From assembly GCA_026399875.1 (NCBI GenBank), contig JAPLQF010000022.1, forward strand, positions 62,001 through 126,000: 64,000 nt of DNA. Reading direction: 5' to 3'. This document shows positions 58,335-64,000 of this stretch, piece after piece (within the stretch, counting starts at the first letter, position 1; each line of letters opens with the position of its first letter). The stretch comes from Burkholderiales bacterium (lineage in GTDB: Bacteria > Pseudomonadota > Gammaproteobacteria > Burkholderiales > Burkholderiaceae_E). The notes below the pieces were generated by a model. The model saw nothing but the letters and a program-made list of their open reading frames with translations, was not told the origin of the DNA and searched no databases. The position numbers and the translations under genes are program-made.

Positions 58335-59456
58335 TCAGTGTATGTAAAGGCTGCTCCGTGACCAGTTGTCGGGCGCTCGTTGTGCAGGTCCGGCAGCCGG
58401 TGACGCAGCCGGTGACGCAGCCGGTGACGCAGCCGAGGGCGCTGTCTGAAAATCGATCCGACGCGCTGCGCCAGAGGCGTCGGTGTCGACAATCAGAGCC
58501 GATACCGGAGCCGCCAGCGGCTCGCCAGCGATCAGACGCCTGGCGCCATTGAAACGACTTTGCCAGTAAGACAGGTTCATGTTTTCGACCCGTACCGACG
58601 ATCCGCTCGATGGCGAATGCACGAACTGGCCATTGCCGATGAAGATGCCCACATGCGAGAAGGGCATTCGCAGCGTGTTGAAAAACACAAGGTCTCCCGG
58701 CTGGAGTTCGGATTTGTCAACCGAGCCACCGACCCGGCTCATCTCGTCGCTGCGACGCGGCAGAGTCAGTCCGGTGACCTCACTGAACACAAGCCTCACC
58801 AGGCCGCTGCAGTCAAGTCCTGCCGCTGGACTGTTACCACCGAAACGGTAATTCACGCCAAGCAGTGACAGCGCGCGAAAGACCACTTCTGCCGCAAAAT
58901 CGGTTGAGGCGGAGGTCCCCGATGGCGCTGTGGCGGCCGCCACGGCGACAGGCGGGCCCAGCGTTGCTCCACCGGACATCAGTGCGCTGGCCGCAGCAAC
59001 CGTCGAAGCCGTCGCAGCCGCAGCAGTCGTCGCAGCCGCAGCAGTCGTCGCAGCCGCAGCAGTCGTCGAAGCCGCAGCAGTCGTCGAAGCCGCAGCAGTC
59101 GTCGAAGCCGCAGCAGTCGGCGAAGCCGCAGCAGCCGTCGCAGCCGCAGCAGTCGTCGAAGCCGCAGCAGTCGTCGAAGCCGCAGCAGTCGTCGAAGCCG
59201 CAGCAGCCGTCGAAGCCGTCGCAGAACGAGTGGCGGCGGTAGGGGTCGGGGACTTCGACAGCTTCGCGGGCGAGGCTGTCGACGCGCGGGTTTTCCCTTG
59301 CGGCGCCTTGACCGTGTTCTGGTTTGATGGCGATTTCCTGACTGCCCGCTCCTGAGGCGGTCCCGCTTGGGCAATCCCGGTAATGCCGGTTCCCAGCGCG
59401 CAGATCATGAGTGCCGTTATTCGGGCGGCAATGGTCATCTGTCTATGCTCTGGCAT
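58335..59456 (-). CDS. secreted NlpC/P60 endopeptidase with Ala/Thr-rich repeat linker
   Basis: This 373-residue protein has a Sec signal (the ATG at 59438 gives an equally good start), then a basic Ser/Thr/Lys segment, then an Ala/Thr/Ser low-complexity linker coded by 18-nt repeats (about residues 83-150). The NlpC/P60 domain has catalytic Cys216 in D-C-S-G-L-V, His268 in F-S-H-V-G-I-F and His280 in F-V-H-S. It should cut peptidoglycan stem peptides. The C-terminus is A-A-S-P repeats from a 12-nt tandem repeat. The gene's repeats keep the reading frame, so copy-number change alters only linker length. Confidence 0.9.
   Translation of the reverse strand: MPEHRQMTIAARITALMICALGTGITGIAQAGPPQERAVRKSPSNQNTVKAPQGKTRASTASPAKLSKSPTPTAATRSATASTAAAASTTAAASTTAAASTTAAAATAAAASPTAAASTTAAASTTAAASTTAAAATTAAAATTAAAATASTVAAASALMSGGATLGPPVAVAAATAPSGTSASTDFAAEVVFRALSLLGVNYRFGGNSPAAGLDCSGLVRLVFSEVTGLTLPRRSDEMSRVGGSVDKSELQPGDLVFFNTLRMPFSHVGIFIGNGQFVHSPSSGSSVRVENMNLSYWQSRFNGARRLIAGEPLAAPVSALIVDTDASGAARRIDFQTAPSAASPAASPAASPAAGPAQRAPDNWSRSSLYIH
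58393..58435. repeat. 12-bp tandem repeat in NlpC/P60 C-terminus
   Basis: GCAGCCGGTGAC occurs three times exactly (58393-58428) plus a partial fourth copy. On the minus strand it codes for Ala-Ala-Ser-Pro repeats near the protein's C-terminus. Confidence 0.9.
59011..59208. repeat. 18-bp minisatellite, eleven units, in NlpC/P60 linker
   Basis: Eleven contiguous 18-nt units of the form GTCGAAGCCGCAGCAGTC or GTCGCAGCCGCAGCAGTC with rare substitutions. On the coding (minus) strand each unit gives a hexapeptide such as T-T-A-A-A-S or T-T-A-A-A-A. Near-identical neighbouring units indicate recent slippage or unequal exchange. It is not a CRISPR: there are no unique spacers. Confidence 0.92.
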
Positions 59457-59528
59457 TAATTCTGCGCAGCGTAGGAGAATGGTGGATTGCTGTCAAAGTG
59501 AGACGCCGCGCCGACGGCCCAGAAAACC

Positions 59529-60581
59529 TTGAGCCTGCCGCCTGCCGCGCCCGATTCTCCAGGGCAACATCTCCCTCAGTCCGGCCCATCCGCGGTCACC
59601 CCCCAGTCTGCGCGCGCCGCGGTTCTGCTGGTCGATGACTCTCGTTTCGTCCGCGCCTCCGTTTTGCGCAGTCTGGGCGAAGGCTTCCGGATCATTCAGG
59701 CTGACTCGGGCGAGCGGGCCTGGGAAGTGCTTCTGCTCGAGCCCTCGATCGGCGCGGTGCTGAGCGATCTGTCAATGCCCGGTGTGGATGGTTTCGAGCT
59801 GCTCAGGCGAGTACGGAGCTCGATGCTTAGCCGGGTTCAAGGGCTCCCCTTCGTCGTGCTGTCGGGGGCGGTCGATCAGGTCCAGCGTGACCGCGCCATG
59901 TTGCTCGGGGCCGATCACTTCGTCATCAAGGGTGATGGCTTTGATGCGCTCAAGGTCTGGCTGCGCGGGCGACTCGACGATCACATCGTCCAGCACGACG
60001 ATGCCGCCAGTGGCCACGAGCCGGTTGCTGCGCCTGTTGAGGCGAGGCCTGCGCCGCTTGCGCCGTCCAGCCCCTTGATCCCGATGCCCCAGCGTGCCGT
60101 CACCCCAAGGCTCGTTCCCGAAGATCCCTTGCAGAGCTGGTTTCTGGCGGCACTCGCGCGGATCAGCCTGACACCTGCCGCGCCCGCCGTGCTGTACCGG
60201 GTGAGCGCGCCGGGGATGCCCGATCTGACCGCACGGCTTCGAGCCGGAATCCGCTCGGCCGATGCGCTGTATCTCGACGGACTCGACGCAGGCTGGCTCT
60301 GTGCCTGCGGCCCTTATTCGCAGACGGTCCGTCTGGGTCTGCGTTTTGCATTACTTGCTGCCGGGCGTCAGGCAGGCGCGCAACACGACAGCCCGCGGAT
60401 CGACTTGTGCATGCAGCCGGTCGACCCATCCCAGTCACTCGGTGCGCTTGCCAGCCTGGCGCGAACTGCCCCCTTGAATGCCAACCCGGCGGGTCCCAGC
60501 ATCCGTGCCTTGCCCGGGCTCTGGGGGCGCGGCTGGCAATGCGAGCTGCCCTGGGAAGCCGTGCGTCTGCTGTCGACCTGA
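59529..60581 (+). CDS. response regulator with uncharacterised C-terminal region
   Basis: This 350-residue protein starts at a TTG. Residues about 31-150 form a receiver domain: V-L-L-V-D-D-S-R-F-V-R, phospho-Asp in L-S-D-L-S-M-P-G-V-D-G, the Ser in V-L-S-G-A and Lys in F-V-I-K-G. A Pro/Ala linker follows. The last 150 residues lack a DNA-binding signature. A stretch R-A-G-I-R-S-A-D-A-L-Y-L-D-G-L-D-A-G-W faintly resembles the start of a GGDEF domain without G-G-D-E-F. No kinase is adjacent. Confidence 0.78.
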   Translation: MSLPPAAPDSPGQHLPQSGPSAVTPQSARAAVLLVDDSRFVRASVLRSLGEGFRIIQADSGERAWEVLLLEPSIGAVLSDLSMPGVDGFELLRRVRSSMLSRVQGLPFVVLSGAVDQVQRDRAMLLGADHFVIKGDGFDALKVWLRGRLDDHIVQHDDAASGHEPVAAPVEARPAPLAPSSPLIPMPQRAVTPRLVPEDPLQSWFLAALARISLTPAAPAVLYRVSAPGMPDLTARLRAGIRSADALYLDGLDAGWLCACGPYSQTVRLGLRFALLAAGRQAGAQHDSPRIDLCMQPVDPSQSLGALASLARTAPLNANPAGPSIRALPGLWGRGWQCELPWEAVRLLST

Positions 60582-60603
60582 CCATTTCAGAAAGGCAATC
60601 GTC

Positions 60604-62493
60604 ATGACCTATTCCGAGTTTTATCGTCGTTCGATCGACGATCCGGCGTCGTTCTGGGCTGAAGAGTCCAAGCGCATCGACTGGCATACACCCTTCAAGC
60701 AGGTGCTCGACGATTCGCGGCCGCCGTTTGCGCGCTGGTTTGTCGGCGGTACGACCAACCTGTGCCACAACGCGGTCGACCGGTGGTTACCGACTCAAGC
60801 CGACAAGGCGGCGCTGATCTTCGTCTCGACCGAGACCGACGAAGAACGGATCCTGACGTTCGCCGAACTTCACCGCGAAGTCCAGCGCATGGCGGCAGTG
60901 ATGCAGTCGCTCGGTGTGGTTCGCGGCGAACGGGTGCTGATCTATATGCCGATGGTGCCTGAGGCGGTCATTGCGATGCTGGCCTGCGCCCGGATCGGCG
61001 CGATTCACTCGGTCGTCTTTGGCGGATTCGCCTCGATGAGTCTGGGTTCGCGCATCGAAGATGCCACGCCGCGCCTGATCATCAGCGCCGATGGCGGCTC
61101 GCGGGCCGGCAAAGTCGTGCCCTACAAGCCGCTGCTTGATGAGGCGATTCGCCTGTCGGCCCACAAGCCGTCGGCCGTGCTGATGCTTAATCGGGGTCTG
61201 ACCCCATTTTCCAGCGAGTCCGGGCGTGATCACGACTACGCTGCCTTGCGGGAGAAGCATCTCGAAGCACAGGTTCCGGTGGTCTGGCTCGAATCGACCG
61301 ATACCAGCTATATCCTTTACACCTCCGGCACGACCGGTCGTCCGAAGGGTGTGCAGCGCGATGTCGGCGGCTATGCGGTGGCGCTGGCCTCGTCGATGAA
61401 GCACATCTTCTGCGGCAATCCCGGTGAAACCTATTTTTCGACCAGCGATATCGGCTGGGTCGTCGGGCATTCCTACATTGTTTATGGTCCCTTGATCGGT
61501 GGCATGGCCACGCTGATGTACGAGGGCACGCCGGTCAGACCCGATGCCGGCATCCTGTGGCAACTGGTTGAGCGCTTCAAGGTGACCGTGATGTTCTCGG
61601 CGCCGACCGCCATCCGGGTCCTCAAGAAACACGATGCCCAATGGCTGCGCCGCTACGACCTGTCGAGCCTGCGCAGCCTGTTTCTGGCCGGCGAGCCGCT
61701 CGATGAGCCGACCTCGAGCTGGATCTCCGAGGGCCTGGGCAAGCCGATCATCGACAACTACTGGCAGACCGAGACCGGTTGGCCGATTCTGACCGTCGCG
61801 CACGGCATCGAAAACACGCCGACTCGCCTGGGCAGCCCGGGGCTGCCGATGTACGGTTTCGATGTGCGACTGCTCGACGAAAACACCGGCGAAACACTCG
61901 GACCCGATCAGAAGGGCGTAATCGGCATCGCGCAGCCGCTGCCCCCGGGATGCATGCAGACCGTCTGGGGAGACGACGACCGATTCGTTAAAACCTACTT
62001 CTCGAGCATCCCCGGTCAGCAGGTCTATTCCACCTTCGACTGGGGCGTGCGGGATGCTGACGGCTACTATTTCATTCTCGGTCGCACCGACGACGTCATC
62101 AATGTGGCCGGGCACCGACTCGGAACCCGCGAGATCGAGGAGTCGATCAACAGCCATCCGGCGGTCGCCGAGTGCGCGGTGGTGGGCGTGGCCGACCCGC
62201 TCAAGGGACAGGTTGCGATCGGTTTCGCGGTCCTGCGCGACCCGGCGGCCGCCGCATCGAATGCCGATCGCCTGGCGCTCGAAGGCGCGGTCCTGACGGT
62301 GGTCAACCAGCAGCTCGGAGCGATCGCCCGGCCGGCCCGGGTTTACTTCGTCAACCTGCTGCCCAAGACCCGCTCGGGCAAGGTGCTGCGCCGGTCGATT
62401 CAGGCGGTCTGCGAGGGTCGTGATCCGGGTGACCTGACGACCATCGAAGATGCCTCGGCGCTCACCGCGCTGCGTGAGGCGCTGGCCGGCTGA
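60604..62493 (+). CDS. prpE: propionyl-CoA synthetase PrpE
   Basis: This 629-residue ligase begins Y-S-E-F-Y-R-R-S-I-D-D-P-A-S-F-W, the acetyl/propionyl-CoA synthetase start. The P-loop is Y-T-S-G-T-T-G-R-P-K-G, with W-Q-T-E-T-G-W, a G-R-T-D-D-V-I-N-V-A-G-H-R hinge and the regulatory Lys motif R-S-G-K-V-L-R-R. It activates propionate to propionyl-CoA. The ATG at 60604 follows AGAAAGGC. prpB/prpC are not adjacent. Confidence 0.93.
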   Translation: MTYSEFYRRSIDDPASFWAEESKRIDWHTPFKQVLDDSRPPFARWFVGGTTNLCHNAVDRWLPTQADKAALIFVSTETDEERILTFAELHREVQRMAAVMQSLGVVRGERVLIYMPMVPEAVIAMLACARIGAIHSVVFGGFASMSLGSRIEDATPRLIISADGGSRAGKVVPYKPLLDEAIRLSAHKPSAVLMLNRGLTPFSSESGRDHDYAALREKHLEAQVPVVWLESTDTSYILYTSGTTGRPKGVQRDVGGYAVALASSMKHIFCGNPGETYFSTSDIGWVVGHSYIVYGPLIGGMATLMYEGTPVRPDAGILWQLVERFKVTVMFSAPTAIRVLKKHDAQWLRRYDLSSLRSLFLAGEPLDEPTSSWISEGLGKPIIDNYWQTETGWPILTVAHGIENTPTRLGSPGLPMYGFDVRLLDENTGETLGPDQKGVIGIAQPLPPGCMQTVWGDDDRFVKTYFSSIPGQQVYSTFDWGVRDADGYYFILGRTDDVINVAGHRLGTREIEESINSHPAVAECAVVGVADPLKGQVAIGFAVLRDPAAAASNADRLALEGAVLTVVNQQLGAIARPARVYFVNLLPKTRSGKVLRRSIQAVCEGRDPGDLTTIEDASALTALREALAG

Positions 62494-62507
62494 GGGCTCA
62501 GGAAGGG

Positions 62508-63533
62508 CTAGGGAATCTCGATCGGCGGCTCCGACATCGCCGCAAGTTGCTCGCGCAGTTCGAGGATACGATCCTGCCAGTAGCGTGAAGTGCCAAACCA
62601 GGGGAACGCCGCTGGAAACGCAGGATCGCTCCAGCGCCGGGCAATCCAGGCGCTGTAGTGGATCAGGCGCAGCGTTCGCAGGGGCTCGATGAGCTGCAGC
62701 TCGCGCCGGTCGAAGTCGCAAAAATCGTGATACCCCTCAAGCAGATCGTTGACCTGCCGCGTGGCCTCGCGGGTCGTGCCTGAAAGCATCATCCAGAGGT
62801 CTTGAATCGCCGGGCCGTTGCGGGCATCGTCGAAATCGACAAAGTGCGGGCCGTCGTCGGTCCACAGCACATTGCCTGCATGACAGTCGCCATGCAGGCG
62901 GATCGTCCTGATCGCGCCAGTGCGCTCGAACGCGGCTTCGACCGCGCTCAGGCATTGATCGACCGCTGCCCGCCAGGCCGGCAGCAGATCGGCAGGAATG
63001 TCGGCATGGGCGAGCAGCCAGTCGCGCGGCTCGGTACCGAAGGCAGCAATGTCAAGGTTCGGCCGTCTGGCAAACGCCGAGCGCGCACCGACCGCATGGA
63101 TGCGGCCGATGAAGCGTCCGATCCGCTCGAGCGTGTCCGGGTCCTCGAGTTCGGGAGCACGGCCGCCGCGGCGCGGATAGACCGCAAAACGATAGCCTTC
63201 GAAATTGTGCAGGCTGCCGCCTTCGGAAATCAGTGGGGTCACCACCGGGATTTCGCTGTCGGCAAGCTCGGCGGTAAAGGCATGCTCTTCGAGAATCTGC
63301 TGATTGCTCCAGCGCTCCGGGCGATAGAACTTCGCGACCACGACGCTGCCATCTTCCATCCAGGCCTGATAGACACGATTTTCGTAACTGTTGAGGGCGA
63401 GCAGCCGGCCATCGCCTCGCCATCCGACCGATTCAAGGGCGTCAAGGATCCGGTTCGGCTGCAGCGCTGAGAAGGGATGCGTCGCCTGCGGGTCGTCGGC
63501 CGAGTCAGACGAAGTGTGCACAGTGGAGTCCAT
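62508..63533 (-). CDS. srkA: stress-response Ser/Thr kinase, SrkA (YihE) family
   Basis: This 341-residue kinase of the choline/aminoglycoside-kinase-like fold has S-Y-E-N-R-V-Y-Q near the N-terminus, V-V-A-K-F-Y-R-P ATP-lysine, catalytic H-G-D-C-H-A-G-N-V-L-W and metal D-F-D-D-A-R-N-G-P-A. SrkA protects cells from stress-induced death. It converges with prpE. Confidence 0.92.
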   Translation of the reverse strand: MDSTVHTSSDSADDPQATHPFSALQPNRILDALESVGWRGDGRLLALNSYENRVYQAWMEDGSVVVAKFYRPERWSNQQILEEHAFTAELADSEIPVVTPLISEGGSLHNFEGYRFAVYPRRGGRAPELEDPDTLERIGRFIGRIHAVGARSAFARRPNLDIAAFGTEPRDWLLAHADIPADLLPAWRAAVDQCLSAVEAAFERTGAIRTIRLHGDCHAGNVLWTDDGPHFVDFDDARNGPAIQDLWMMLSGTTREATRQVNDLLEGYHDFCDFDRRELQLIEPLRTLRLIHYSAWIARRWSDPAFPAAFPWFGTSRYWQDRILELREQLAAMSEPPIEIP

Positions 63534-63633
63534 CGGTCGATTCTATGCCGCCAGCGCGGTCTGGCTGCCGGTGTCTGCCCGTAAACTTGGCGGCCTTGCC
63601 GATGCAGACCTGAACTGACCATCCCCTTCGTCG

Positions 63634-64000
63634 ATGCCAGATCTCCTTGAATTGAAATTTTTGTTGCGACCGCTGTTGCTGCCGCCGGCCGCGCCTTTGC
63701 TGCTGATGGTGGCCGGGTTGCTGCTGTTGCGACGCAAGCCGGCGCTTGGGCGAGGCCTGTCCGTAGTCGGACTGGTCCTGGCCTGGATGTGCGCCAGCGC
63801 CCTGGCCGCGGACCTGATTAGCGGGCGCCTCGAGGCTGGCCAGCAACCGCTGTCGCCCGCAGCCTTGCAGGCAGCAGGCAAATCACCGAACCCGCCGCAG
63901 GCGATCGTCATTCTCGGCGGTGGTGCGGTTCGCGACGGCAACTTCACGCCGGCGCGCGAGCGTCTGCATTCGCGTACCCTCGAGCGCGTGATGGCCGGTG
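63634..64000 (+). CDS. YdcF/ElyC (DUF218) family protein, N-terminal part
   Basis: The gene starts at an ATG at 63634 and runs past the window end. The 122 visible residues show two N-terminal membrane helices (Leu-rich, residues about 12-32 and 40-60) and then A-I-V-I-L-G-G-G-A-V-R-D-G, the start of the DUF218 Rossmann-like domain. ElyC-type members influence envelope and peptidoglycan synthesis. The rest is outside the window. Confidence 0.85.
   Translation, partial: MPDLLELKFLLRPLLLPPAAPLLLMVAGLLLLRRKPALGRGLSVVGLVLAWMCASALAADLISGRLEAGQQPLSPAALQAAGKSPNPPQAIVILGGGAVRDGNFTPARERLHSRTLERVMAG

Noticed and set aside
59011..59208. CRISPR-like periodic repeat
   Set aside because: Units are contiguous 18-mers without unique spacers, and they code for a protein linker. 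It is a minisatellite.
60787..62721. A 644-codon open frame antisense to prpE, and similar long antisense frames over uvrB and comEC
   Set aside because: GC-rich codon bias in the sense gene keeps the opposite frame open. The antisense peptides are rich in Arg/His/Gln and match no family, while the sense genes are clear.

Overview
The window is GC-rich, gene-dense chromosomal DNA with no IS elements, phage genes or CRISPR arrays. Gene content and order point to a betaproteobacterium, most likely Burkholderiales. The evidence is the divergent aminotransferase/uvrB pair, a tyrosine phosphatase ahead of a complete iscRSUA-hscBA-fdx-iscX operon, a lysS-prfB pair, recJ coupled to an uncharacterised conserved gene, lolCD-tatD-comEC, and many CoA-ligase, CoA-transferase, TRAP and SDR genes. 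This assignment is an inference from synteny and protein style, not from a marker gene.

Left part (1-15000), accessory metabolism. It starts with the tail of a TauD-like dioxygenase. Next come a PhnD-type periplasmic binding protein and a hybrid histidine kinase that probably work together. They are followed by an FMN/FeS/FAD enoate reductase divergent from an acyl-CoA dehydrogenase, a MoxR/VWA (CoxD/CoxE-like) pair, a degenerate M28-like hydrolase, a nitroreductase, an SDR, a ChrA-type chromate transporter, a MocA-like nucleotidyltransferase and two small unknown proteins.

Middle (15000-34100), catabolism and selenium. A CaiB/BaiF CoA-transferase diverges from a senB-selD pair (selenosugar synthase plus selenophosphate synthetase) followed by a small cupin. 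No senA (EgtB-like) or mnmH gene is visible. Next is a divergent carbohydrate locus. On the minus strand a FadR-type regulator, a DenD-like dehydrogenase and an SDR overlap by 4 nt each. On the plus strand are an ABC sugar importer, whose binding-protein gene carries a frameshift near 23935, and an L-arabinonate-dehydratase-like IlvD/Edd enzyme. An EthD-like gene, a complete TRAP transporter, an acyl-CoA ligase and tRNA-Asn follow.

Right part (34100-64000), mostly housekeeping. It holds an SDR, the aminotransferase, uvrB, the phosphatase, the isc operon behind two IscR-like boxes, a DinB-like gene, lysS, prfB with its programmed +1 frameshift, recJ, lolCD, tatD and comEC. It continues with a RidA protein, an iron-binding protein behind a Fur-like box, an NlpC/P60 hydrolase with an Ala/Thr minisatellite, a response regulator with an unknown C-terminal half, prpE, a SrkA-like kinase and the start of a YdcF/ElyC-like protein. 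Several short tandem repeats lie in or next to genes: a heptamer array before comEC, an 11-mer between recJ and prfB, and 12- and 18-mers in the NlpC/P60 gene.

The strongest candidate for under-described biology is the senB-selD-cupin group without a local senA. Next are the carbohydrate-acid locus, the M28-like protein that has swapped its metal-binding signature, and the binding protein/hybrid kinase pair.
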